A DNA stretch of 24,524 nucleotides from a virus: IMG/VR virus record IMGVR_UViG_3300031718_000043, positions 1 to 24,524 of that record; one strand, written 5' to 3'. Below the pieces are notes generated by a model. The model did not search any database, was not told the origin of the DNA, and saw only the letters and a list, made by a program, of their open reading frames with translations. Below, piece after piece: positions 6,342 to 14,644 of this stretch. Position numbers and translations under genes: made by a program. The stretch's first letter is position 1; each line of letters opens with the position of its first letter.

Positions 6342-7972
6342 TGGCTCATCCAACTTTAGAAAGAGCCCTAAAAGACCTGCGTGAGAAGCGGAAGGCACAG
6401 ATTAAGCGTGAATGCGAAGAGGATCTATGGGCATTCGTTTGTCATTTCTGGGATATTGTTGAGCCGTCAAACCCATTAATTGATGGGTGGGTTCCTAAGG
6501 CGGTGTGCCTGCATTTGCAGGCCATTACAGAGGATAAAATACAACGCTTGCTGGTCAATGTGCCTCCAGGCTGCATGAAATCGCTCTTATCATGTGTATT
6601 TTTCCCGGCTTGGGAATGGGGACCGCGTAATATGCCATCGACGCGGTATGCGGCGTTCTCATATACCAGCACGCTTACCGAACGCGATAATGACCGGCTC
6701 ATGCACCTTGTTAACTCACCGCGTTATCAAGAATTCTGGGGTGATCGATTCCAGGCTTATGGTGGACAGGTTAAGGTTAAGAACGATCACACAGGATGGA
6801 AGCTGGCTACTTCAATCTCAGGTGTGGGAACCGGGGAAAGAGCGGATCGTCTTTTATTGGACGATTTAAATAACGTCAAAGAAGCCGAATCTAAAGCCAT
6901 CCTTGAAAGCACGAACAAGTGGATACGTGAGGTCATGCCTACACGTCTTAACCATTTGGCGCGGTCGGCCATTATCAACATCCAGCAGCGCACGGCGGAA
7001 GATGATGCCACGGGCACGCTGATTACGGCTCGTGATGACTGGACGTGGCTTATGATACCGATGCTGTACGATCCAGGGCGGCACTGTTCCACGGATATCG
7101 GATGGTCGGATCCGCGTTCGGTAGAGTTTGAGCCATGCTGGGAAGAGAGATTCCCGGCGGAAGAGGTTAAGAAGCTAGAGCGCGAGATGGGGCCTTATGC
7201 GTGGGCCGGACAGATGCAGCAGTCTCCTGCTCCACGTGGAGGCGGGATTATTAAAACCGAGTGGTGGCAGGATTGGCCATCTAAGCACACGCCGCCGTTG
7301 GACTATATTGTGGCATCTCTTGATACAGCCATGACCGAAAAGGAGGAGTCCGATTATAGCGCCATGACGATATGGGGTTCTTTCCAGTCGGGCGGGACAA
7401 TTATCGGAGATGAAAGCCAGGGATATGACTTTGTAGCGGGATCGGACCTGTTTTCGGATGAAGGCCCTGCGCGGTTAGCCGTTACAAACGCTTCTTTGCC
7501 AAAAATCCTCCTCATCCATGCTTGGAAGGAACGCCTAGACCTGCCTGCATTGGTTGAGAAAGTTATCATGAGTTGTGTTAAATACCGTTGTGACTCTGTG
7601 GTCATTGAGACAAAGGCTCACGGGTACGCCGTTATTCAGACTATACGCGAAATGCTTGCTCATAAGCCATTTTCTGTTGTACCGTATGATCCGAGGAAAT
7701 ATGGCGATAAATCAGCGCGGCTTTATTCGGTTCAACATTTGTTCTCAGAGGGTATGATTTACGCGCCGCTTGAAAAGGCTTGGGCGGATATGGTTATCCA
7801 GAATGTTGCGCAATTTCCGCGTGGGGCTCATGATGACCTGACCGATACCGTTTCGGCTGCGTTGCAGCATTTGCGAATGAGGGGTTTTGCGCCTCGGAAA
7901 GAAGACGCGGTTGCTGGTGTTATAGGTGCGTTAAGACACAAATCAACTCCTAAACGACTTTATGACACGTAG
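6341..7972 (+). CDS. terL: terminase large subunit
   Basis: The packaging motor ATPase and nuclease, 543 residues. The N-terminal ATPase has a Walker A-like VPPGCMKS (74-81, Lys80) and Walker B LLLDD (171-175), followed by the coupling region with NIQQR. The C-terminal RNase H-like nuclease carries acidic residues at SLDTA (Asp328), VIETK (Glu423) and HDDLTD (Asp498/Asp499). This arrangement and length match large terminases of the headful or P22/Sf6-like kind. It starts at an ATG overlapping the previous TAA. It works with the small subunit at 4127 and docks on the portal at 8902. Confidence 0.95.
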   Translation: MAHPTLERALKDLREKRKAQIKRECEEDLWAFVCHFWDIVEPSNPLIDGWVPKAVCLHLQAITEDKIQRLLVNVPPGCMKSLLSCVFFPAWEWGPRNMPSTRYAAFSYTSTLTERDNDRLMHLVNSPRYQEFWGDRFQAYGGQVKVKNDHTGWKLATSISGVGTGERADRLLLDDLNNVKEAESKAILESTNKWIREVMPTRLNHLARSAIINIQQRTAEDDATGTLITARDDWTWLMIPMLYDPGRHCSTDIGWSDPRSVEFEPCWEERFPAEEVKKLEREMGPYAWAGQMQQSPAPRGGGIIKTEWWQDWPSKHTPPLDYIVASLDTAMTEKEESDYSAMTIWGSFQSGGTIIGDESQGYDFVAGSDLFSDEGPARLAVTNASLPKILLIHAWKERLDLPALVEKVIMSCVKYRCDSVVIETKAHGYAVIQTIREMLAHKPFSVVPYDPRKYGDKSARLYSVQHLFSEGMIYAPLEKAWADMVIQNVAQFPRGAHDDLTDTVSAALQHLRMRGFAPRKEDAVAGVIGALRHKSTPKRLYDT

Positions 7973-7980
7973 AGAGAAAA

Positions 7981-8334
7981 ATGCTTAAAATTGAATTCCA
8001 TGAGAGCGACGCAAAATCACTTTTTGAGCTGTTCTATGACAAAAAGGCTTTCCCGCCCTCCCTTCACAATCGGAAATACTTTGTCGAGATAGATGTAAAA
8101 GATCCGAAAATAAGGGATTTGCGTCGGTCGAATCTTATTAAGGTTGGTTCGATGGAGTCTTGCCTTCTAATCCAGTGGGATACAGGACCGGAGGCTGTTG
8201 AAAAAGGTACGCCAAGGATGGCGGCTAAGCTGAATGATTTGGGGCGGCTGATCTATGATCTGTATGTAAATAGTGGCGGTCCAAATAGAGAAGTAATCGA
8301 AGCTCCAGTGCAATCAATTGGCTATGACGCCTAA
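7981..8334 (+). CDS. hypothetical protein
   Basis: A 117-residue protein of unknown function, eight bases after the large terminase stop and preceded by GAGAGA. The sequence is mixed alpha/beta, with charged segments and no membrane span or recognised motif. It is the first of a chain of five short genes before the portal. Confidence 0.55.
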   Translation: MLKIEFHESDAKSLFELFYDKKAFPPSLHNRKYFVEIDVKDPKIRDLRRSNLIKVGSMESCLLIQWDTGPEAVEKGTPRMAAKLNDLGRLIYDLYVNSGGPNREVIEAPVQSIGYDA

Positions 8335-8512
8335 ACAACCCACCTTCACCGGCCAATGGTTATCTCCGGAGCGGCTTGGCTATATCCGTAGGGATGACCT
8401 ATGTACGTATTTGGTAGAAGTCTGGCAATCTCCAGATGGCAAAATACGCGAGTGGGATGCGACTAAAGGTCAACCCAAGATATTCGTTGATGATGGTGCG
8501 GGTGTACGATGA
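8324..8512 (+). CDS. hypothetical small protein
   Basis: A 62-residue protein beginning at ATG 8324 inside the end of the previous gene (11-base overlap); an in-frame TTG at 8318 is less likely. It is rich in Trp and Asp and reads like a small beta domain (YLVEVWQSPDGKIREWD). No strong ribosome binding site is visible. No family is recognised. Confidence 0.5.
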   Translation: MTPKQPTFTGQWLSPERLGYIRRDDLCTYLVEVWQSPDGKIREWDATKGQPKIFVDDGAGVR

Positions 8513-8709
8513 GCGGTATGACGATAGTTGAGCGGTTGCGTATGAGTGCATCTAAAGATTTGCACGAGGATTGGTATAAGCGGGAATGTCGAGAAGCGGC
8601 TGACCGGATTGAGCTTCTGGAGGCTGCACTGCGCGTTATTATGGAGGATATGGATGATGATTCTCTAACGGAAGATATTCGGCGCATTGCGGCTCAGGCA
8701 CTCCAATGA
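8509..8709 (+). CDS. hypothetical small coiled-coil protein
   Basis: A 66-residue protein joined to the previous gene by ATGA. Residues 28-45 (AADRIELLEAALRVIME) form a heptad-like helix, a pattern common in small phage accessory proteins where C-REAADRIE-LE is repeatedly seen. It is probably a helical dimer. Function unknown. Confidence 0.55.
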   Translation: MSGMTIVERLRMSASKDLHEDWYKRECREAADRIELLEAALRVIMEDMDDDSLTEDIRRIAAQALQ

Positions 8710-8801
8710 GGGAATTTGCCAAGTTTCTCGTGATTGCAGTAAGCCTAACCGTATTATGGACATTGATTTTCATCCATTTTATGATACGTAGTGTGCCATG
8801 A
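8706..8801 (+). CDS. 31-residue single-span membrane peptide
   Basis: ATG at 8706 overlaps the previous stop (ATGA), and its own TGA overlaps the next ATG. The peptide has a basic start followed by one hydrophobic span of about 20 residues (ending FIHFM) and then Arg. It would be an inner-membrane micro-protein. The overlaps on both sides are the main argument that it is translated. Holin-like activity is conceivable for a single-span peptide, but nothing specific supports it. Confidence 0.5.
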   Translation: MREFAKFLVIAVSLTVLWTLIFIHFMIRSVP

Positions 8802-8905
8802 GTGAACCTGCCGCAGACGAATATAGTTCGATAGCCGACCTTAAATCGTGGGCGGATAGTCTATTGGGTGAAGATAAGACGTCTGATGATAAGGTATCCG
8901 AGTGA
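8798..8905 (+). CDS. 35-residue acidic peptide (hypothetical)
   Basis: ATG at 8798 forms ATGA with the previous stop, and its TGA overlaps the portal's GTG (GTGA). The peptide is acidic and hydrophilic (DEYSSIADLKSWADSLLGED). It links the membrane micro-protein to the portal gene in an unbroken coupled chain, so it may exist mainly to carry ribosomes into the portal gene, or as a real small protein. Confidence 0.45.
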   Translation: MSEPAADEYSSIADLKSWADSLLGEDKTSDDKVSE

Positions 8906-11064
8906 GCGATACACTGGGTGCCCTTCTCGCATCGGCCAATATGCGCGAAGTTCCGCCGCCTCGTCCTGTTGCTCAAGAGCCGGATTTAGAGATCGTTATC
9001 GATGGCGCGGCAGAGCCTAAAATGGACCCTTCGGGCGCTCTGATGACTGAATTACCGGACGGTTCGCTGTCCATAGATTTTAGTGGCGGCGCATCAAAGC
9101 CCAAGCTGTCCGACAAGTTTAATGACAATCTAGCAGAAACGCTGGGCATGGAGATGGGCACGATTGCTCATCAACTCATTACTGAGATCGATGGCGATAT
9201 TGCCGGCCGCGCCGAGTGGATGGATATGCGGGAACAGGGCCTGGAGCTTCTGGGCCTGAAAATTGAACAACCGCGCGGGGATGTGGGCAATTCAAGCGCA
9301 CCGCTTGAAGGTATGTCTACAGTCCGCGCGCCAACGTTGCTACAAGCTTGCCTCCGGTTCCAGGCCAACGCACGCGGCGAGCTATTGCCAGCAATGGGGC
9401 CGATTAAGGTTGTCAACAATGGCGCTGAAACGGGAATTGCCGATGAGTGGGCGGAAATCCTCGAAAAAGATTTGAATATTTATCTGACGCAACGCGCGCC
9501 AGAATATTATCCCGACACTGATAGGATGCTGTTTTATGTGGGATTTGGAGGATCCGGATTTAAGAAGGTCTATCACTGCCCTCTCCGTCGTCGCCCAGTC
9601 AGTGAGAGCGTCGATGCCGCAGACATCATCGTTGATGCGGGTGCGACAGATTTACGCAACGCGAGGCGTATCACTCACCGCCTTAGAATGCGGGACAGCC
9701 TCGTACAACGGATGCAACAAGCCGGAATCTACCGAGACGTAGAGCTATCGCAGGCGTCGTATCAGCCGGATCAGGACGAACAGGCAGAGGCACGCATTCA
9801 GGGCGTTGACCCAATGCCGCAGCGTCCTGAAGACAATGACCGGACGATTTATGAAGTTCTTTGTGAGCGTGACTTTGGCGAGCATCCGGACGGGATGCAT
9901 TTGCCGTACAAGATTGTCGTAGACAAGGATTCGTCGCAAATCCTTGAAATCCGTCGTAATTGGCAAGAAGATGACCCGATGTACATGCCGGTCAACATGT
10001 ATGTTCGGTATCCTTATGTCGAAGCGATGGGGATTTACGGGATTGGGTTGCTGCATATCATTGGCAACCTGACCAAAGCCATGACGGCAGCTATCCGCGA
10101 GATGCTAGATGCCGGCATGTTCGCTAATTTCCCTGGCTTTGTATATTCTGAAGGCGTTCAACGGCAGGAAACGAACGAATTTCGTATTCCGCCCGGTGGT
10201 GGCATGCGTATTCAGACTGGTGGCTTGCCGATCCAGCAAGCCGTTATGCCGATGCCGTATAAAGATGTGTCGTCCTCTTTAATGCAGCTTGTGACATCCC
10301 TTATGAGTATGGGGGATAAGCTGTCTGGGACAGCGGAACTGCCGACCGGGGAAGGCATGCAAAATGCTCCGGTCGGGACGACTCTTGCGATCATCGATCA
10401 GGCGACTAAAACGCTGGATGCGGTCCATAAACGTATCCATGCAGCCCAAGCAGAAGAGTTTAGGCTGTTAAAAGACCGGTTTTTAGAAGACCCTGAGGCG
10501 TTTTGGCGTCACAATCCTGATGGAGCGACGAATTGGGACAAGGAAACCTTTGTCCAAGCGCTTGGATTGGTTGATTTGGTGCCTGTTGCCGATCCAAATA
10601 CCCCGACACATACGCATCGGCTAATGAAGGCTCAAGCTTTGGTGCAGTTGGCCATGACTCAACCGCAGATGTTCAATCCCCGTGCTGTTGCTGAGCATAC
10701 GATGCGACTTTTGGGCTTCCAGAATCCGAGTGAATTCCTAGCTGATCCGAATGTCGCGCCGCCGCCCAATCCGCAGATGATGGCCGTCCAGCTTCAGCAG
10801 GCCGAATTGCAACAAAAGACACAAAACGATGCCGCGCGCATCCAGTTGGATGGCCAAAAGAATAAAATGGAGCTTCTTAAGGCTCAAATTCAGGCTGCTG
10901 TTGATCGTCAGGAGATTCAGTCGCGCAATTCGCTTGACAGCGCGAAATTGCAGCATGAGAAGCGTGTAGATGGTGCGCAAATGACGACAGATGCTCTTGA
11001 ACATATGGGGCTCGGCTCTGTCCCGCCAATGGCTAATGCTGGTCCAAGTGGAGGCTTACAATAA
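8902..11064 (+). CDS. portal protein (P22-like)
   Basis: A 720-residue portal, close to the usual length of P22-type podovirus portals. The first 80 residues are an acidic, low-complexity extension. The core follows, with the family-typical stretch APTLLQACLRFQANARGEL near residue 145, the GFGGSGFKKVY block near 215, and the ring-forming region around 375-500 (YVRYPYVEAMGIYGIG, GGGMRIQTGG). Residues about 605-690 are a Gln-rich coiled coil, the likely barrel or tail of the portal. It begins with GTG overlapping the preceding stop. It forms the dodecameric vertex through which terminase packages DNA, and its TAA overlaps the next ATG. Confidence 0.9.
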   Translation: MSDTLGALLASANMREVPPPRPVAQEPDLEIVIDGAAEPKMDPSGALMTELPDGSLSIDFSGGASKPKLSDKFNDNLAETLGMEMGTIAHQLITEIDGDIAGRAEWMDMREQGLELLGLKIEQPRGDVGNSSAPLEGMSTVRAPTLLQACLRFQANARGELLPAMGPIKVVNNGAETGIADEWAEILEKDLNIYLTQRAPEYYPDTDRMLFYVGFGGSGFKKVYHCPLRRRPVSESVDAADIIVDAGATDLRNARRITHRLRMRDSLVQRMQQAGIYRDVELSQASYQPDQDEQAEARIQGVDPMPQRPEDNDRTIYEVLCERDFGEHPDGMHLPYKIVVDKDSSQILEIRRNWQEDDPMYMPVNMYVRYPYVEAMGIYGIGLLHIIGNLTKAMTAAIREMLDAGMFANFPGFVYSEGVQRQETNEFRIPPGGGMRIQTGGLPIQQAVMPMPYKDVSSSLMQLVTSLMSMGDKLSGTAELPTGEGMQNAPVGTTLAIIDQATKTLDAVHKRIHAAQAEEFRLLKDRFLEDPEAFWRHNPDGATNWDKETFVQALGLVDLVPVADPNTPTHTHRLMKAQALVQLAMTQPQMFNPRAVAEHTMRLLGFQNPSEFLADPNVAPPPNPQMMAVQLQQAELQQKTQNDAARIQLDGQKNKMELLKAQIQAAVDRQEIQSRNSLDSAKLQHEKRVDGAQMTTDALEHMGLGSVPPMANAGPSGGLQ

Positions 11065-11591
11065 TGAGTAATGAACGTCGTGAACAAGGCCATAAGTCTC
11101 ACGCTGAGAAGATGGCCCGCATGCTTGGCAAAGCCGAACACCACGCCGATGAGGACGTTAAGGTCCATGAGCGAACGAAACCGCATTTGAAGCCTGCACA
11201 GATTGCCGCGATTGCTGATCGCGAAATTGAGATGAAGGGCAAGCCGAAGAAAAAGCGGCTTGATCGTGCAGCCCGTAAGAAGGGTGGTCGCAGCGGCAAG
11301 GGTGATGTGAATATCATCATTGCTCAGAAGCCGGACCAAGCGCCTATGGGTATGCCGCCCGGTGCTATGGGCGCGCGTCCTCCGATGATGCCGCCACCGC
11401 GTCCGCCGATGGCTCCCCCTCCGCAGGCTGCTGCTCCGATGCCGCCCGCTGGTGGTGCTGCCGGTATTCCCCCGCAGATGCCACGCAAGAAGGGTGGTCG
11501 CGCCGATCATCCGGATATTGACATGCATTATGGTGCGGGCGGCGGGCTGGCGCGGTTGGAAAAGGCGGCAAAAATTGGTGCCCGTAAGTGA
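11064..11591 (+). CDS. basic, proline-rich protein with RKKGGR motifs
   Basis: A 175-residue protein immediately after the portal (TAATG overlap). Residues 1-90 are highly charged (Lys/Arg/Glu/His). Residues about 92-138 are a Pro/Met/Ala-rich linker. Two basic motifs, RLDRAARKKGGR (about 65-76) and PRKKGGRAD (about 139-147), flank the linker and share an identical 15-base DNA core. The same RLDR-x-x-RK-x-GG motif occurs in the protein at 20965. It is probably a virion or assembly protein that binds nucleic acid or the capsid. The family is widespread in podoviruses by my recollection, but its role is not known. Confidence 0.6.
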   Translation: MSNERREQGHKSHAEKMARMLGKAEHHADEDVKVHERTKPHLKPAQIAAIADREIEMKGKPKKKRLDRAARKKGGRSGKGDVNIIIAQKPDQAPMGMPPGAMGARPPMMPPPRPPMAPPPQAAAPMPPAGGAAGIPPQMPRKKGGRADHPDIDMHYGAGGGLARLEKAAKIGARK

Positions 11592-11791
11592 CTGCACTCC
11601 GTACTTACAAAGACCAATTCCCCATTTCCATGGGGGATATTGCTTGGTCTGAAAGCAAGAAGTCCGTTGTTACCGTGACGGAAAACAATCTAGGCGTTTC
11701 GCTTGATGTGACTATTTCGGTTAATGGCCTGTCGGATGGTTCTGTACCGATTGCGGATTTGGTGTTTTTGCGTAGGGGCGCGCGAGTATGA
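11588..11791 (+). CDS. hypothetical small protein
   Basis: A 67-residue protein starting at GTG within GTGA at the end of the previous gene. Residues 10-60 suggest alternating beta strands (KKSVVTVTENN, SLDVTISVNG, ADLVFLRRG). It may be a small virion component. Family not recognised. Confidence 0.5.
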   Translation: MTALRTYKDQFPISMGDIAWSESKKSVVTVTENNLGVSLDVTISVNGLSDGSVPIADLVFLRRGARV

Positions 11792-11970
11792 CATTAGGTT
11801 TGGAGCCATCCCGCATTATCCTGGATAGCGAAAGAATAATCAGGGAATACATCGAACAAGGTTTTGTACCCAGAGTTTATATCGAAATGCACGGCTTCGA
11901 ATGGCTCCCCGAAGGAGAAAAATGGCAATATGATCATGAGCGAGACGGCGTAAAAAGGAGAGTGGATTGA
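11788..11970 (+). CDS. hypothetical small protein
   Basis: A 60-residue protein joined by ATGA to the gene before. It is mixed charged with a central aromatic segment (VYIEMHGFEWLPEGEKW). Its stop overlaps a TTG start for the next gene. No family recognised. Confidence 0.45.
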   Translation: MTLGLEPSRIILDSERIIREYIEQGFVPRVYIEMHGFEWLPEGEKWQYDHERDGVKRRVD

Positions 11971-12164
11971 GTCTATCCTTAGATATCCGCGCTCTACGTG
12001 AAGCGGCCCAAAAGATAGAAAATGAGCAGAGAGCGCTAGCGAAATCCGTAGTGGAAACTAAACTAGCTGACTATGCGGCTTACACAGAACGGCGTGGCGA
12101 GTTTTATGGACTGAATAAGGCGCTGGAAATACTACAAGACGTTGAGAAAAGATTGAGCAAGTAA
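11967..12164 (+). CDS. hypothetical small helical protein, TTG start
   Basis: A 65-residue protein. The start is a TTG overlapping the previous TGA (TTGA), made convincing by AGGAG at 11956-11960 with a six-base gap. The sequence is almost entirely helical with heptad character (REAAQKIENEQRALAKSV and KALEILQDVEKRL). It is probably a small coiled-coil dimer. Function unknown. Confidence 0.55.
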   Translation: MSLSLDIRALREAAQKIENEQRALAKSVVETKLADYAAYTERRGEFYGLNKALEILQDVEKRLSK

Positions 12165-12177
12165 TCAGGACGAGAAA

Positions 12178-12426
12178 ATGACCGGACTTCCGGACTCAGC
12201 AAGCCTAACCAGACGAGAATACGCAATCAAAGTAGCGGGAACGGCATTGGTTCGTGCAAACGGTATTATCCTTCAATGGAAGCCGGAAGAGAACGAGACA
12301 GATGTTCAATTCTCGGAACGCTGCATTAATTTCATTGCGACCGTAACTGTAAATGCATTCCAAGTTGCCATGGATGGCATGCTTGATGAAGTAGCCTTAG
12401 TTAAACAACCGGAGAATAATCAGTGA
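12178..12426 (+). CDS. hypothetical protein
   Basis: An 82-residue protein preceded by GGACGAGAAA. It appears helical, with a hydrophobic C-terminal half (CINFIATVTVNAFQVAMDG) that is too polar to be a confident membrane span. Its TGA overlaps the GTG of the co-chaperonin gene, so they are translationally coupled and may be expressed in fixed ratio. Confidence 0.55.
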   Translation: MTGLPDSASLTRREYAIKVAGTALVRANGIILQWKPEENETDVQFSERCINFIATVTVNAFQVAMDGMLDEVALVKQPENNQ

Positions 12427-12845
12427 CGACGACAGCTATGTTTCATGAGATCGACCCACGCGTGGATTTGCAGAACCGTATTGGGAACATCGATCATATT
12501 AAGTTGCTCCACAATCAGGTTCTGGTGGCGACGTATATCCGTCCCGAGAAGACTAAGGGCGGATTGTACATCCCGCAGGCGTCCCGTGACGAAGATAAGC
12601 ACCAAGGCAAAGTTGGCCTTGTGATTGCCAAGGGTCCGCTTGCCTTTGTGAGCGATAACCAGACTGATTTCCACGGTCAGAATGTCGATCTTGGCGACTG
12701 GATCAGTTACCGCATGTCCGATGGCTGGCAGTTTACGATTAAGGGTAATCCGACATCGGATAATCCTAAGGGTGAATGGCACTGCCGTATGTTGCAGGAT
12801 GTGGATATCAAGGCTGTTATTTCTCATCCGGACGATTTGATGTGA
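12423..12845 (+). CDS. GroES-like (Cpn10) co-chaperonin
   Basis: A 140-residue protein that matches the GroES fold in order. It opens with HNQVLVATYIRPEKTKGG (30-47), equivalent to the first strand and mobile loop of GroES. GGLYIP (46-51) occupies the place of the GroEL-binding hydrophobic tripeptide. Then come GKVGLVIAKG, VDLGDWISY (the conserved 'GD-V-Y' strand) and a C-terminal DVDIKAVI strand. It is longer than bacterial GroES (about 97 residues), with an N-terminal extension and an insertion near 72-85, as in phage co-chaperonins such as T4 gp31. It likely caps the host GroEL to fold a phage structural protein, and it sits next to the scaffold. GTG start in GTGA. Confidence 0.82.
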   Translation: MTTTAMFHEIDPRVDLQNRIGNIDHIKLLHNQVLVATYIRPEKTKGGLYIPQASRDEDKHQGKVGLVIAKGPLAFVSDNQTDFHGQNVDLGDWISYRMSDGWQFTIKGNPTSDNPKGEWHCRMLQDVDIKAVISHPDDLM

Positions 12846-13045
12846 TGGCGAAGAAACCGCAGGCTATCGAGGCTGTAAATTCTGGTGTTACAAACCTAGG
12901 GAACGGCGCAGGCCTTCATTATACCAACTTTTCGGAAAAGCGTGTTGCCGCCATCGAATCCTACCTAGTCAATCTAGGCAATGCGATGGGCCACATAGGA
13001 ATTCCGTCGTTTAAGCCATATTCTGGGGATGAAAATGACAACTGA
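12845..13045 (+). CDS. hypothetical small protein
   Basis: A 66-residue protein whose ATG shares one base with the co-chaperonin stop (TGATG). It is mildly basic at the start and includes two similar segments (TNLGNGAGLH and VNLGNAMGHIG) that look like an internal repeat. It overlaps the scaffold gene by 11 bases. Family not recognised; the location suggests a head-assembly role. Confidence 0.5.
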   Translation: MAKKPQAIEAVNSGVTNLGNGAGLHYTNFSEKRVAAIESYLVNLGNAMGHIGIPSFKPYSGDENDN

Positions 13046-13904
13046 ACCAAAAGACGATGACATCGAGATCGTCCACGCGGATACGCCGACCGAAGTTGAA
13101 GTGATCGAACAACCCGCAGCCGCAGCGGCCCCCACGGTTGAGCAGGGAATTGCCGATCTACAGCGCCAGCTTGAATCAGAACGTGCCGCGCGGGCTATCG
13201 CAGAACAGCGCGCCAACACCGCACAGGTTGAGGCTGGGCAGTTTAAAACGCAGGCCGAGCAAAGCCAGTATACCGCGATTAGTCGGGCGTTGGATGCGGC
13301 TAACGGGGCGGCGGAATCGGCTGAAGCGCGGTATGTCACGGCGATGGAGGCAGGGGATTATAAAGCCGCCGCTAAAGCTCAGTCAGAAATGGCGCGCATT
13401 GCCGCTCAACAAACACAGCTTGAGGCCGGTAAGTCTCAGATGGAGGCGATGCGGAATTCTCCGCAATACCGCCAGCCGCAACAGCAACAGCGTGTTGATC
13501 CGAATAGCTTTGAGGGACGCATTTCTAACGCTACGCCGCGCACCCAGCAATGGTTGCGGGCGCATCCTGAAGCCGTGACAGATCCGGAGAAGAACGCCGA
13601 GGCCCTATTGGCACATCAACGTGCCGTGAAGGCTGGCCATGCGCCGGATAGTGATGCTTATTTCAACTATGTGGAGCAGGTTATGGGCTATCAGCCCGCA
13701 CCACCGGCCAAACAGCGCCAAGCCAATCAGTCTGCACCTGTTACGCAGCAATCTCGCCAGCCCGCAGGACAGCAGACGAAGACCACATTTACGATGACGC
13801 CGAAGATGCGCGAATTGGCCGCTATGTCCGGCGTGCCAGAGGCAACTTGGGCTAAACAGTATCTTGCCGGCCTTAAAGACGGCAGCCAAGAACCGATTCA
13901 CTGA
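13035..13904 (+). CDS. probable head scaffolding protein
   Basis: A 289-residue protein with the character of a phage scaffold: acidic N-terminus, a long Ala/Glu/Gln-rich coiled coil (about 35-135), a Gln/Pro-rich linker, a helical region, and a basic C-terminal segment (about 250-280) that could bind the capsid. There is no protease motif. The ATG at 13035 has GGGG six bases upstream and is preferred to the one at 13029. It lies between the portal and the capsid gene, where scaffolds are normally encoded, although here an extra module separates it from the capsid. Assigned from composition and position rather than family motif. Confidence 0.65.
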   Translation: MTTEPKDDDIEIVHADTPTEVEVIEQPAAAAAPTVEQGIADLQRQLESERAARAIAEQRANTAQVEAGQFKTQAEQSQYTAISRALDAANGAAESAEARYVTAMEAGDYKAAAKAQSEMARIAAQQTQLEAGKSQMEAMRNSPQYRQPQQQQRVDPNSFEGRISNATPRTQQWLRAHPEAVTDPEKNAEALLAHQRAVKAGHAPDSDAYFNYVEQVMGYQPAPPAKQRQANQSAPVTQQSRQPAGQQTKTTFTMTPKMRELAAMSGVPEATWAKQYLAGLKDGSQEPIH

Positions 13905-13915
13905 GGAGAGCAATT

Positions 13916-14422
13916 ATGGGCCGTCCCCCGCTACGTCATGATTCCGAACCCGTCCGCGACAATTTGCGCAAGCGTCGCCGTAAATCGACGGATGATAAGT
14001 TTGAGGTTCCGAAAGAACTGAAAATTCCCGGTCAGTCTTATGAATGGAAGACTGAAAGCGTGCTTGGAGATGAAGGCCTCCATGTTATGCATATGAACGG
14101 TTTGGCTGAAAATGGCTGGGAGCCGGTTCAGCTTTCCGAGATGCCGCATTTTGGTCGCCCTGGTGAAAGCGGCGTTGTTCGTCGTGGTGGCCAGATCCTC
14201 ATGAAGCGTCCGATTGAGCTTACCAAGGAAGCTCGCATTGAAGATTATCAGATTGCGCGCGCTGAAGTTGATGGTGTGATGGGTCGTATGCGTAGTGCCG
14301 ATCCTACTGGCAACCCGCACATGCCGGCGCGAGGTAATCGGGCTGATGTGAAGTATGATGGAATGCCAAGTGAATATGCGGTGGTTAAGAGCGCGACCAC
14401 CCAGTTGACTTTGGATGATTAG
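13916..14422 (+). CDS. hypothetical virion-associated protein
   Basis: A 168-residue protein preceded by GAGGAGAG. The N-terminus is very basic (RKRRRKS near 19-25). The centre contains NGWEPVQLSEMP and RGGQILMKRP, a pair of blocks I have seen in uncharacterised proteins near capsid genes of podoviruses. The rest is helical and ends in acidic residues. Position suggests a head protein or assembly factor. Function unknown. Confidence 0.55.
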   Translation: MGRPPLRHDSEPVRDNLRKRRRKSTDDKFEVPKELKIPGQSYEWKTESVLGDEGLHVMHMNGLAENGWEPVQLSEMPHFGRPGESGVVRRGGQILMKRPIELTKEARIEDYQIARAEVDGVMGRMRSADPTGNPHMPARGNRADVKYDGMPSEYAVVKSATTQLTLDD

Positions 14423-14424
14423 TC

Positions 14425-14640
14425 ATGACCATTGATCTTAATCCTCAGGGATACGATCCGCAGGGGTATGACCACAATTTGCCGGATCTGGTGATTGGGC
14501 AGATTGGCCCGCTAAATGCCGCTCCATTCAACATCAAAACGGAGCTTGAGAGGGCGATCAAATCAACTCGCGACTACCCTCAGCAAGTTGATTTGATCCG
14601 TCTGTACATTGAGACTTATGGGGCAATTCCGCATCCTTAA
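14425..14640 (+). CDS. hypothetical small protein
   Basis: A 71-residue protein two bases after the previous stop. It starts with a near-repeat (NPQGYDPQGYDHN) and continues as a short helical domain. No clear ribosome binding site is present, so translation probably depends on the upstream gene. Not recognised. Confidence 0.5.
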   Translation: MTIDLNPQGYDPQGYDHNLPDLVIGQIGPLNAAPFNIKTELERAIKSTRDYPQQVDLIRLYIETYGAIPHP

Positions 14641-14644
14641 AGAG

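Noticed and set aside
10917-11597. Minus-strand open frame of 226 codons
   Set aside because: It covers the portal end and the basic/proline-rich gene. Its Arg/His/Thr-rich composition reflects the antisense of a biased sequence.
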